From Phragmites australis (taxonomy: Eukaryota; Streptophyta; Magnoliopsida; Poales; Poaceae), in contig NC_084922.1 of the NCBI RefSeq assembly GCF_958298935.1, positions 49,669,958 to 49,733,957 on the forward strand: a DNA stretch of 64,000 nucleotides. Direction: 5' to 3'. Positions 36,201 through 48,250 of this stretch are shown here, in pieces. The notes below the pieces were generated by a model. That model did not search any database and was not told where the DNA came from. It saw only the letters and a list, made by a program, of their open reading frames with translations. The first letter of the stretch is position 1, and the number at the start of each line of letters is the position of its first letter. Made by a program: the position numbers and the translations under genes.

Positions 36201-37680
36201 CCCTGCACTAGTTTGACAAGCGAATGGAATAAAAACAACAGCCATACAGATTACAGAGTAGTGGGGTTTTCGTTGGGCCAACCCTGAATTTTTTTAGTTG
36301 GTTCGTGAATCGTGACTAGGGGAGGTGCCTTTACAAATGGACAGAACACACCCTTTGAGGCCTCCTTCTGCTTTGAGGTAAAGATTGCTGTGAACTCTAA
36401 CTCGCGTAAGGAGGTGGTGATGGTTCAGTCATCTTATTCTTTCAGAGCTCATTATGAGCTGTACAGTACAGCTGAGATTTTACTGATGGAAACTAAAGCT
36501 GCTTTTGGAAGAAGAATTACACTTGATTATCCCTCTTGTTAGTTGCTGTGCTGTAATAGAGATTTTCCTCTTGTTGTTCAAGTTGCAACCTTTTTTTTTT
36601 CTCGAATACGCAGTAGAGCTGTGTATCTTTGCATTAAGTAGAGAAGAAGTTTAATATAATAACCTACGATTGGCCGACAAATGTTCGAGACGGTTCCACG
36701 TTTTCTTATAGGACTAGTACAAACTGAAAACAACCAAGAGACCTAAGGAAAAACAAGAAGCGACTCGACGGCTAGAGTACTGAACCAAAGGTATGCAGCC
36801 TCTGCAGCAGGGCGCCCAACCCTTTCATTGGACCAAGAGCTGATTCAGCAACATAGATACACGCAGTATGGATTCATCAATCATCGTGTAATATCGATCT
36901 TAGATATGTGTATACACAGATATTCTCAAAGATTTTCCTGTGATAAAACGGACACCCATGAGAGGAGAAGTTATGGCTAAACAAGTTCACATTCATTTTC
37001 ATATGCGTATTGCCTTAGTTTGACATCCTCTAAGCCAAAATCGTATTGTATGCCATCGCTTGTCCATGCATGCCCTTCAAGAATTAGTACAGCAAAATTG
37101 TGTCCCTGTCCCTTGTACGCTTTTAATACCTTTTTTCATATTACTGTTGTCAAAGTTTCAACTCTCAAACAAGCAAAAGTGAAGGCGATTCCACGAAAGA
37201 GACGGCACTAAATTACAACGAGGACGAGCAAATCAAATTTAATATTGGAGCATTCCTCCCATGGAGTCTTGTTAAGATTCTTTTCCCTTCCATGGAGTGT
37301 TCTAGCGTTCTAGGCAACCGCGGGTTAGTGGCCAGCTTTGTCATGCCAAATACGAAAAGATAGGCCGCTGCTTTTGTAGTTGTTTCCCCGTGCAGAAGAG
37401 GGTTTTGTCTCGTCAGAAAGTTGAAAGGGAGCGACTATTTGTGATGCTTTTTTGCATGGAGGAGCAGAAGAAGGCATCTATTCGAGCCGTGCTTTTTTGA
37501 CAATGCTTAGTTGTCCAAGAGGACGAGGGGGTTTATTATGTGCACTTGGAGCCATGATTAAGCGCAAATTGCTGGTGCTTGACCATATTTGCAAAAGCTA
37601 AATTCTGGATTGATCTGGGATTGATGATATTATGAAGAAACGTGGAAGGAAATTTAAAATATGACAGTTTCTCTTTTCCG
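36201..37680. other. Intergenic, nothing recognised
   Basis: No supported gene. Short frames only. Confidence 0.45.
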
Positions 37681-37689
37681 TTTTGGTTA

Positions 37690-38118
37690 TTGTCACATTG
37701 TTATTTACTCAATTGCCAGGCTATCACGTACTAATTGTAGATTATATTATATGCCTCGACACTCTAATTCTTCTCGCCTGCTGGAGGATTTGGCTCTCTC
37801 GAAACGCTGTTATCTTCAACAACTTCCGAGTGCCTGCTTCAAATCTATTGACCACAATTACGGAGGATGCGACAACCTGAAGACAGGCGGGAGCAAAGAA
37901 CTTAACACCGATCTTGCAACGATTGAGACATCTCGGGACAATCCTATGAGCTTCATACGTTCTTCCGCGTTGCTTCCTTGCTTGTAATTGTTTCTATTTC
38001 TTCCAAGCTCTCCTAGTCGTCATCCTGAAGGATCGTTGTCGGATTATTGTAACAAACCTCCTAATCCTCTCTTCTTAATACAATATGCGCAGTCCTCCTG
38101 TGTAGTCACGAAAAAATA
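37690..38118 (+). mobile_element. 5'-truncated LINE, 3' end only
   Basis: A frame reads LACWRIWLSRNAVIFNNF and later AGAKNLTPI after a frame break, matching the closing region of plant L1 ORF2 (the zf-RVT area, with its W-IW--RN--IF motif). It ends TTAATACAATATGCGCAGTC and then CCTCCTGTG with a short A run, like LINE 3' tails. Confidence 0.6.
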
Positions 38119-39130
38119 TTATATGCCTTCCTTTTATAAAAAGATTATACGTGTAGTGTAATATACGTTCTAAAGCAATAGATTATATATGTACTGGCAG
38201 GAGAGCATTGAGCTGAATTTGAAGATGCAGACATCAGCTCTGAAGCCTGAAAACGCATCAGAAGATAAAACACATTGCAATGTCATGAGACTGTGACACC
38301 AAAACCAATCACCAGGTTTCTGCATTTCCCATTCATGAAAAGGAAAAGGAGACTTCTGACCCTTGAATTTTTCAACACCGTCGATTTTTTTCAAGCAGTT
38401 CGGTACTTCATTTACTCTGTTCCTCGCTCTTCTGCAGCTATTCTTCAGAAGTCGTTAAAATAACTCGTACAGTACCATTGTTCCCGGCTCTCCTGCCCCT
38501 GGCCTATTTTTTGTCAGAAAACGTTGACATTTTTTCGTCTCAATTCCTAGCTATGAGCTATGACATCCTGTGGTGTGAACAAAGTGCCACATTTGGCATA
38601 GCACATCCCAGAACAAAATCAAACTGTGCATCAGCAATTATCATGTTCATGGCACACACACATACGACATATCTTTTCTTTCTCTGAAGCGTCTCTGATG
38701 CTATCACAAACACAGTGACACTTCCCAAGAAAGGTGCTGGATCAACAAGATAGCCAGGACGCAATATGCGGCCATCACCATTCCGCCATTCGTATGACCG
38801 TCCCTTTCGCGAGTTTCTTCCTCCTCTCGCCTTCCTCCCATCACCACACCCAAAAGCGCTAGCTGTTCTCTCTCTCTCGCTTAGCTGTAAAAAGGAGAGA
38901 TATCGCAAGAGCGACGGCACAGCCTGCTGCTCTGCGAAAGCAAAAAAAAAAAGATTGAGAGCGAGGAAAGCAACAGTGTGGATGCGACGAAGGAAAAGAG
39001 AGGAAATGACTCAGAGAGGGAGAGAGAGTTGGAGATGGAATAGTCTTCGTCCGTCCGAAACTCCGGAGCGAGATAGTGAATTTTTCCCTCTTTTTCTTCT
39101 GCTTTTATGAGGCGGTTTGCGTCGTCGTCT
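38119..39130. other. Intergenic with one unexplained exon-like frame
   Basis: Minus strand at about 38690-38800 reads WRNGDGRILRPGYLVDPAP and on to a hydrophobic segment, which looks coding in style but matches nothing I recognise. Purine-rich low-complexity sequence follows at 38900-39040. Confidence 0.3.
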
Positions 39131-39149
39131 TAGGTAGCGTTTCGTTTTT

Positions 39150-39870
39150 GGTAGTGTTTGTTTGATTGAATGAAGTTGAATGGGATAAGATGATTTTGAA
39201 TGAGATGTTTCTGGTTGATATAGTACTATATGAGATGATATAAGTAGGTTATTTGATTGATATATGAGATGATAAAAAATGCGTTAGTTGTATGAAATAA
39301 GATAACTTATTACAAGATTTTATTTCATTTGTCTGAATGAGATGTATAGTATAATAAAAATGCATAGAAATAAGTATGTTAAAGTAAATTACTTTTTCAC
39401 TATATAATCCAGGATTAAAAATAATTTTAAAAATTAGTCTATCACATAACAAGAATATCTATAAATTTTTTAGATTATTGAGAATTTATTTGAGACCCTA
39501 ACAATTATTAGAAATTATAAAAGTAGATTATTTTTAAATTTAGTTTCAATTCTACACATTTTTTTAATCCAATTAAAATGGGTTGCATATTGATTATGTA
39601 ATATGTATAAAAAATTCTATAATTTTTTGAGTAACATAATACTATTGTTTTGATTTTTTTTAGCAAGAAATTGGAGCATACAAAAAGCTAGTAATGTTCA
39701 CGCACGAACTCGTTCGGGATGGATGGTGGTTCGGCCGATTTAAGCGTACCCGTTGGTTCAGTATCTATAAGAAATATATCTAGAATTTGTATGAAATTTT
39801 ATTTTAAATTATATTTAACCAACCAAACGAGAGCACGAGAACTCATCTCGTACGATCTCATCCAGGATCG
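39150..39870. mobile_element. Possible AT-rich DNA element
   Basis: Very AT-rich, bounded on the left by GTGTTTGTTTGATTGAATG and on the right by AACCAACCAAACGAGAG. This is a TTTGGTTGG-like end in inverted orientation, as seen in grass MITE families. The arms are poorly conserved and no flanking duplication was found. Confidence 0.3.
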
Positions 39871-42300
39871 AGCTTTGACACTGCCTTAGTTTTTGTCTGC
39901 GAGGGAGGACTGAGGAATAGCCTTTGATTGCCGTGACGTGGTGTCGTCCACGTTGAGCTCGGATGGGCACGTAGGCGGCGGCGGCGGCGGCGACAAAGGA
40001 AAGCCAGGGAAGATAAGGACTGGAATGGAAGGAAGGCACAGCACGAGCAGGCAGTGGGAGAAGAAGGTTCAGACGCAAGAAACGCACACGTAGCATGGCA
40101 GGAGCAGCGGTGTGCGTTTGGCTGGCAGCAAAGAAAGCAGGGGAGGCTGCCGCTAAAAGATAAGGGTCGCACTAATTATCAGCCAATTAATTTTTAACTA
40201 ATTTTAGTTGACAAATAAGTATAGCATGATATGCATGCATCCAAAGACGTGTGTTTCTTCTTACTCTATCATACCGCTTCTCTATTCTTTAGTGCGCAAG
40301 TTGACTGTAATGTCTCGTCCTACCACTCACCTCCTCTGGTCCCCGACAACTTCCCCAATGCTAAGTCCGCCTCCACCACTCGCCGCACTAACCAATTGAT
40401 TTTCAAGCTCCCTTCACCGCCATCACCACCCGTCATCCTCCGTCACCCATAGTCAATAGTGCCCCACCTTGCCACTCTGCCTATCGCTCGCTGCATCCGC
40501 CAGGCCAGCTACCTCCTAAATTCTCTTTTCTAAGTTTGAAGAACACAAACCGACCTGGCAACCCCTCTTCAAACCCGAAAAAGAGCTTGCCGTCGGAAAT
40601 TGCTCATCGACTCAAATCGTAGTGGATTTTAGTCAACTACAAATTAGGAAATACAAAAAAATAAGGGCAATTTTTCCTGTGCCATCAAAAAACCGTGTTG
40701 CTTTCTTCGGCCACTCTTTAGTTGCTGTTCTTATCTCTTTTTAATAAATCAGAAAAAAGATTGGAGAAAAATACTACCTCAGAGTCTCAGACAGTTAACT
40801 GGTCATACTAGTAGCATCAGAAATTCAGAACTGTTCGGTCGTGCATACTGTGCCTCGTTGTCAAAGAGATACATGTGCAACTAATGACCTTACAAGCGTG
40901 TTTCTGCACAAGACAGTGGCGAATCTGATCATGGTGCACGGGGTACATCTTTGACCCTCTATTCTGTACTGTATCGCCCAGAACTTTCGAAAATACTGTA
41001 AATACGGCTACACTAAAACATAACGAATACATGTATTCCCGAAAGAAAAAAAAAGAATGCATAAATGTACAGATGCAAGAATCTCCACGGCCTGGTTGTC
41101 AAATACGCCCCGTGGCTAAGCCTGGCACGTAACAGGCCCAGCCCAGGTGCTCACTATAGAAGCTAGGTCCCCACTGTGTCACCTGAAGACCCAGCCCAGA
41201 CGGCAACGCGCTGCTACAGCCGGCAACCCACAACCAGCAACCTGGGTGCATGGAGTAGAGGTGAAATCCAATTAGATATAGACGGAAATAGGTCGTTTTG
41301 TATTCTATTTTATATTTTTTAAGTCAGAGTTAGGTATAAATAGTATCGAATGATTATTTTTTATTTTTATCATATCTTATATATTTTTTAGTCAGAGTCG
41401 GAGTGTATAGTGTCGTAAACTTTCGATTAGTCGGATAGATGAAATTTTTTCATACCATTTTTATTCCCACATAACACATTAAACAGTACAGAGGTGCAAT
41501 TAAAATAAGCACAGAGAGTGATCGCTAAAATACGAAAATAAGAACATTTGATATTATTTATCTACGGATGTGCGACAAACTATCTCGCTACAACAAATTT
41601 AATGTTATATGACAAAGTGAATACGTCATAAAAGGTAGCTTTTGTCATGAAAACTTATCTATGACGAAAAATCAGTATCACAACGGTCATTATAAATAGT
41701 GCATTATTTAATGTATTTTATGACAAAATTTGTTTGTATCGTCACAAACCTAGCACCCAACTGCCCGCCCAAGCAGCCCATTATCTGTGACGGAATTCAA
41801 TAGTCATTGATAAGCACCATTCGGTGACGCGAGTTGCTAGCTTGTCACATGATATTTATGATGAAATATATTGTCATAAGAGGCATGAAAATATAGTATT
41901 CCATACTCTATTTGTACAGTGAAATTAAACTTTTTTTTAAAGGCATCATGTAGAAGCTTCAATATGACAAATTCTAATTTATTATACTCATTCACAAAAG
42001 AAATATTTATACATCTATTTACATTCATACAAAATTTACAGCATCTATACACTTAAATCTATTTACATCCATACAAAATTTACAGCATCTATATCAATTC
42101 GAACGGCTCTGCAATGTGGATTATGAAGTCAGACTCAAAGTTTTAAGAGAATGAGCAGTGAGTGATGAAATAGATAGCTGCAACCTATTACTTAACCATT
42201 GTAACAATGGAAAATAAACAAATGTTTATGTTCTGAAAAAAGAAATTTGCCTAGTGTTCTAGAATTACAAATTTTTAGTTGTGGTACCACGGAACGACCT
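39871..42300. other. Intergenic, decayed repeats
   Basis: No gene. 41270-41480 is a TTTTTAGTCAGAGT-containing AT-rich repeat. 41580-41850 has repeated GTCAT/ATGAC phrases and CTACAACAAAT, suggestive of an old CACTA-type remnant. A 45-bp tandem duplication lies at 42012-42100. Confidence 0.4.
42012..42100. repeat. Two-copy 45-bp tandem duplication
   Basis: ATCTATTTACATTCATAC starting at 42012 recurs as ATCTATTTACATCCATAC at 42057, and both copies continue through AAAATTTACAGCATCTATA. Confidence 0.75.
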
Positions 42301-42474
42301 TACAAGGCATATTAGTGTGTGTGTGTGTCTATATATATATATATATATAAATAAAGAATTGCACGCAAAATAGTATCTAAATAATAATTCTAGAGAACGA
42401 GTTAATTCTATATCTTTACACCGCCTCGCGCTTAAGTTAAATATTGCTTGTCATTATCTTATTAGAGAATAGTA

Positions 42475-42556
<82 letters not shown>
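42475..42556. repeat. TG/TA microsatellite, left side
   Basis: A (TG)n run followed by about 30 TA repeats. Confidence 0.95.
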
Positions 42557-42557
<1 letters not shown>

Positions 42558-42915
42558 TCGTAGGAGTATGTACTCCCACATGCAATATACCACCTAAACA
42601 AACACTTTATACTCTTTTATTATTTTTAGTATACTCTAATACTAATTCTAAGATACTCCAATATGAGTTGTATGAAAAAAAATTCAATGTTAGCCTTTCA
42701 TTTTTGCTATATATTCTTTTTTATACATAAAAGAAGTATATACGCAAATTAAGATAAAAATTATGGAATTTTATAAAAATTTTCGTGGGATTTGTATTGT
42801 AGTATCTTATAATTACTAATGAAGTATATTTAAAGTGATAAAGAAGTATAACTCATGTGTAAAAGTGGTATATGAGAGGTGGGAGTACATACACCCAGGA
42901 GTACATACTAGTTTT

Positions 42916-42918
<3 letters not shown>
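42557..42918. mobile_element. Foldback MITE inside a TA microsatellite (Micron-like)
   Basis: About 360 bp with imperfect inverted ends of roughly 100 bp. GGAGTATGTACTCCCAC on the left pairs with GTGGGAGTACATAC on the right, and ATATACCAC pairs with GTGGTATAT further in. TA microsatellite flanks both sides (42485-42556 and 42919-42962). This is the arrangement described for the rice Micron family, which targets (TA)n. Identity with Micron is my inference from arrangement only. Confidence 0.6.

Positions 42919-42962
<44 letters not shown>
42919..42962. repeat. TA microsatellite, right side
   Basis: About 21 TA repeats immediately after TTTTCC. Confidence 0.95.
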
Positions 42963-42965
<3 letters not shown>

Positions 42966-45261
42966 AAAAGAAAACTATCACTTGCTAAGGCAACAAGAAT
43001 ACCTACTTAGCAACAAGCCAACTACAATTTATGTACTACTATCAGTACAAAAGCGAGTAAGGCTGCCTTGGCAACGCTGCTATGTAGTTGCTCCACCTCG
43101 ACGAGCCCTCTAAACTGGCTTCGCTTATGAGGTTAAGTAGCGAGAAGAGGCTAGTCCGGCATGGAGTTCCTCTTCATTACATCCCCACCTTGGGCCAGCT
43201 CCACTCCTAGTACACATGAGCACAACAAAGTACCAATTGTAACAGCGATATTCAGAAGAAGTCATTGTGGATGTGAATGACCGGCCCGTGGAACTCAGTA
43301 TATGTTTGGCACTGTTTTAGAGCAGTTTCTCGATTGATATCTTATGAGCTCTGTTAAACAGTCATTTTTAGTTTTTTAATTTTTTAGTGAAATTTGTGGG
43401 AGTAATTTAAATAAACTAGAAGCCGGAGAACTGAAAAAAAACAGTTTTCCCTGATTTACTTCCTGCACAGAATCATTTTCTATATATTTTATTTTAGATA
43501 ATCATTTTCGACCCTAGAATCACTTATGCAGAGAATTACTCTTCGCAAAAAAATTAAATTAGAGACAATTTTACCAAAAGACCCTTACATATTTGTCCTT
43601 TGCCTGATTGGTTAAGATTCACCGTAGATTATTGTCCATTTTGTCCTAGCATAGAGCATGGCTCTTTGTTGAAGCTGAGCCAGCGACGTAGGTCGGTGGA
43701 GGAATATGAAAATTCTACTAGAGCATGTGAATGTATATTTTATCAGAATTGTTTATTTATATTGAGATTTATATTGGAAGAGTAGGTGAATTTTTTTATA
43801 AAATATATAAAAAATCAATAGATAGATTATTATTAGATGAAAATGATAGACTATCGAGATGAATGCAGATTTACATTTACTCTATGTGGATGAATACTGG
43901 GGACACCAAATCAAGAACATATATTCTCTCAGTGTCCGCACTGGCTTAGCCGTATCGATGGATGAGACGTAGAGATGTCTGCGTCATATCTTGGTTGCAT
44001 GGTGTCCCCGAATCTCCATTGAAATGGCACGGCCGCCATCCATACATGTACTCCGTCAGTCATAGAAAAGTGACATTCTGACATAAGCACGCTTTTTCGA
44101 TTGAAACTATACACATATGAAGCAGATTCAACATGGAGTCGAAAAGAGTTCTTCCTTCTTTTACGGAATAGCTATATGATAACACCCCGGGTGTTTTGGA
44201 TGAGGTTGGCATCCGAATTTTTTATTCCTCCTCTTTTATCTCATCTTGTTCGTCTTGAGCGAGCTTTAAAGGTTAGACTTAGAAATTTAGGTTCAGGTTT
44301 AGGATCGGGGGAGTCAAGGGCAGGCTTAGGGGAAAGGTCACAGCTGGTGAGCGGAGCGGTGGTGGGTGGCGGTCCGGTGAGGTGGCACGGCTGCTTAGGG
44401 CTGTGGGCGAAGTCGGTGATAGGGGAGTTAAAGAAACAGTCAGTCAAAGGTGGGTTAGCTTGGTGGTGAATAGTAGCGGTGGATTCAACAGTTAGGAGTG
44501 ATTGGAGACGAGGAAGTAGGGTGAGGGGGGAAGAGCATGGTAGAGAGGCTCGTCGGTGTCTTGGAAGGAGATATAGTTGAAGCCGCGGTTCGCGGGAAAT
44601 GGCTCGCTGGCGTTTGGAGTTGATGCCGGCGTGGGGCACGTTGGGTGGCGGCGTGCTAGCGAAGAGTCCGATGGGGGTGACGGCGATGTGGAAAGGCTGG
44701 TAGAGTTCTATTTGGGTGAATGAGGATATGTGAGCCATCCGATCGTTACATCCAACGGCCACAATTTCGGGTGCTAGATGGGTCTAAAATGCCCGAGTGC
44801 AACGGCCCTTCTTTTGTCACTTCTTGTGTAACATCTATATTTGTACCCTTTCTTTTTGGCGATAGTGTAACGTCCATGTACTCAAGAGTATATCAACACG
44901 ATCGACATAGCTCCTCTAAATCACGTGAACTTGAGAGCATCTTTGACCACACACTCCACTTTACTGCAACTAATTGATTCGAGCGATCGAACACATACAT
45001 GAGACATCGAAAGAATAGACACAAAGGCAGTGAAAAAAATTACCACAGCATGCAAATCGACCATATCCACGACTCCTTGGAAGGCCTATGCACACGTGTA
45101 GTATCAATATACGTCGATACGCCACGTGCGGCATTACACACATATACGTTGTAAGAACGTACATACAGATCACACGTACACAAGAACAAGCACGCACGCA
45201 CGTACGTACCTAGATGCATGGCTAGATGAACAGGCAAGCAACTCAACGGAGGGCGGGCGGC
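42963..45261. other. Intergenic, one long unexplained frame
   Basis: A 173-residue open frame on the minus strand (44241-44762) is Pro-, Ser- and Thr-rich. It could be chance in GC-rich DNA or a captured fragment. No promoter, introns or domain are visible. The rest is spacer. Confidence 0.35.
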
Positions 45262-45594
45262 CTAGGCGTCGATGACGCGGAAGGCATCGCGGTTCTTGAT
45301 GACGATGTCGTACATGTGAACGGAGCCGAAGTGCGCGAAGTCCTTGGGCAGCGAGATGAGGTCGACGGAGGAGCGCTTGTGGTACTGCAGCATCCCGACG
45401 TCGCCGCCGGCGTAGTAGCGCTCCCAGCCGAGCGCCGCCAGCTTGCGCTCCAGCGACGCGTACGACGAGACCACCTCCCCGGACGGCGTGTGCAGCAGCG
45501 CCTTGCGCTTGCCCGACGCCGCCGCGGCCGCGCCCAACGTCGGGTTCTCCACCAGCCTCACCACGCCGTTCCGGAACACCCACACGCCCGACAT
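45262..45594 (-). CDS. Flowering-promoting factor 1-like protein
   Basis: Intronless, 110 residues, the usual size for FPF1-like proteins. Family signatures: [18 protein letters not shown] at the start, [56 protein letters not shown], and the closing FRVIDA. Arabidopsis FPF1 promotes flowering in a gibberellin-dependent way, and rice RAA1 of this family affects root growth; the biochemical activity is unknown. An Ala-rich insertion ([11 protein letters not shown]) follows the first strand and is common in grass members. The first Met gives the conserved start. TATTTATA lies 120 bp upstream. No defects. Confidence 0.92.
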   Translation of the reverse strand: MSGVWVFRNGVVRLVENPTLGAAAAASGKRKALLHTPSGEVVSSYASLERKLAALGWERYYAGGDVGMLQYHKRSSVDLISLPKDFAHFGSVHMYDIVIKNRDAFRVIDA

Positions 45595-45713
45595 GCTCGA
45601 TCTCGTGGCTGATTTTCTCTGCTCTTGCCTCTCTTTCTTTGGCCGCGAGGTCTGTAGTGCTTCGTTTGTGCTCGGCCCGGTTGGGATGTGGGGGAGAGTA
45701 GTGCGCGAGGGGC

Positions 45714-45721
45714 TATAAATA
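45714..45721 (-). promoter_or_regulatory. TATA box of the FPF1-like gene
   Basis: TATTTATA on the minus strand, 120 bp upstream of the ATG. On the plus strand it reads TATAAATA, so direction is not proven by the motif alone. Confidence 0.5.
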
Positions 45722-46855
45722 GGGCCGCGCCCGTCTGATCGATGATTCTTGCGTACGTACGCGCGCCGGCGCCTGTCGATGGGTCATGGGGGGGTCGACC
45801 GGCGCCGTGGTATATGTGCGCGAGCCGTACGTGCATGCTGCTCCGGTCGTGCCGCGCCGGGCCCAGGCGAGCGTACCAGAATGGACGGTCAGGACGCCAT
45901 CCGAGCTCCATTTTTGCGCATCAGAATGGAACGACCAGGACAGAGCCTATGGTTATGCATGCCAGGTTACCGTGGTAGATTCTTAGGTGCGTTCTTGCGT
46001 AGATGGAGCAAATATAACAAGACTGATGAATGAGCTAGCTAGCGATGAGTGATGGCGGCATTATGCCGTGCGTGCACAGTGCGCCGAATAGTGATATCCA
46101 TGGAATCCAATCCTCGATCCACGAAGCTAAGCTAGCTACACACTTAGGTAAGCTAAGCTAGCTGGCAGGCAGGCATATGGAAGCATCGTCGGATTGGAAC
46201 AGAGCGTACGTGATGCGTCACGGGTGACGACAACAAATCGGCGATGCGAATTCTCATATATTCTCTTCTCGGTTGCTTGCATTGTGATCGTATATTCGAC
46301 TTTACGGTGAGTAATACAATATCTATAGAGAGAGAGGATCCATGCACGACCGGACGGCCGGTTCCCTTCAATTCTTTCTCTCACCTCGATCGTCCTACCC
46401 CCAAGTCCCACCAACCTAGTTGAGTGAGAATATAAGGTTCATCTCCATTCTCTGTAGAATGCGACAGCCAGCCTTTTCCCCTGCCCGGTGCCTGTCACCA
46501 CCACCACCCCCGGCCATGCATACACGACGTTTCACGGGCCTAGCAGATCTTACTGGCAGTGGGCCGGAGTCTGCCTTAATCGCCAGCTTTTGACTAGGAC
46601 AGTATCATCTTAAAGTATGTTCTATTGTCCGAATTTGCTTCAACATGATTAGGTGGATAAGAAAAGAAAAACATATTTGATTGTTCATATTCATTGTATC
46701 AGTTTAACTCTACGGATACAAGTATAAGCTTTTATGTAGGCGGATCCTATTATTATAAAAAAATTATTTTCATGCGAGCAACCAATCACATATCAACCCT
46801 TGTATCCGCTTAGAGCATCTCCAACTGACTCCTTAAATCTCGCTCTCTATATGCT
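45722..46855. other. Upstream region of FPF1-like gene and spacer
   Basis: GC-rich to about 45980, then spacer with AAGCTAAGCTAGCT repeated at about 46127 and 46150. GAGCATCTCCAACTGACTCC at about 46814 resembles the end of a common grass DNA element. No gene. Confidence 0.4.
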
Positions 46856-46859
46856 CATA

Positions 46860-48250
46860 TAGAGGTTATTGGTCATAGTCAAATTGCCTTTGTTAAAAGT
46901 AGAAATATTTTGGAAGGGGTTGTTATCTTTCATGAGTTAATTCATGAGATGAAGAGGACTAAATAGAGAGGTGTGCTGTTGAAACTTGACTTCGAAAAAG
47001 CATATGATAAGGTCAAGTAGGTCTTCCTAGAAGAAGTTATGAATGGAAAAGGTTTTCCTTCAGTCTAGACCGATTGGGTCATACAGTTTGTCAGGGGGGA
47101 CAAAGTTTGCATAATTATAAATGGTCATAGGAGACCATTTTTTAAACCTATCAAGGCTTGAGACAGGGGGATTCCCTGTACCCTTCTCTCTTTAACATTG
47201 CAACATATGTGCTTAATATTTTAATGGTTAAACCTAAAAATAAGGGTCTCATTTAGGGAGTTGTTGACCATTTGCTGCCTAGGGGGATCACACACATATA
47301 ATATGTTGATGATATCATTTTAATGATATATGGTTCTAACAGCTCAATCCTCAATCTAAAGATCATTTTATACTATTTTGAGTGGTTATCTGGGCTGAAG
47401 ATCAACTTTCACAAGAGTAAGGCACATGCTTTTGGAACAAACCAAATAGATCAAGAGAAATAGGCAAATACGCTAAATTGGGACATCTCTCCCTCAAATA
47501 TTTGGGCATCCCTATTTCTGATCATCGTTTGGGGATGGATGATTTCTCTGGAGTTATCACCAAAATGTTTAACAGGCTAGATCCCTCGAGAGGCAAAAAT
47601 CTAACTTTTGGATGTAGGCTGACCCTAACAAACTCTTGTCTATTCAGCTTCCCCATGTACACTATAGGTTTTTACCATCTATCTATTGGTGCCCATAGCA
47701 ATATGGACACGATTAGATCAAGATTCTTCTGGAGGGGGGCTGAGGATGTGAACAAATATCATATGACCAAATGAGAGGCCATCTGTAGGCCAAAAGACTA
47801 TGGATGTTTTGACATTATGAACACTATGATCATGAACAGATGCATACTTGTCAAATAGATCTGGAAAATCTGCTCTGGATCTAATGACACATGGTGTCAG
47901 CTTCTTAGAGCCAAATATATCCTTCGTGTATAGATAGAGCTCACTGCTCAGAGACGATGATAAGATCAAAGTAAATGATGTTGTGACAAAGATCAGAAGT
48001 GGGTGCAAGGATTCATCCCTACTGGGAGCATGCCTTTTGATGTTCATGAGCTGTAGGGCAATTGGTCGCTCATTATAATAAGTTAGTGCACACCAGCTGT
48101 TTGTTTTGCTTCGGTTGCGGTTATTCTCTCTTGTCCCTTGATCTTGATCTGGTAAGGTGAAGTCCTAGCGCCCGTTTGTGTATATGTGAATTGTTATCCT
48201 GTTATTTTTTATTGGTTTTTCGTATAAGCCGAGGTTTGCTCTGTTAAGAA
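46860..48250 (+). mobile_element. LINE reverse transcriptase fragment, decayed
   Basis: L1-type RT motifs across broken frames: GHSQIAFVKSRNILEGVV, then LLKLDFEKAYDKVK, then GDKVCIIINGH, then the catalytic YVDDIILM at 47303-47326, then SGLKINFHKSKAHAFG and YLGIPISDHRLG. Stops and frameshifts are frequent. Both ends of the ORF are missing. The tail after 48060 (GCGCCCGTTTGTG and on to AAGAAAAC) may be the 3' UTR. Confidence 0.8.

Noticed and set aside
41580..41850. CACTA-type transposon
   Set aside because: Only a CTACAACAAAT-like left end and GTCAT/ATGAC phrases are seen; no matching right end or 3-bp duplication, so I left it as a possible remnant.
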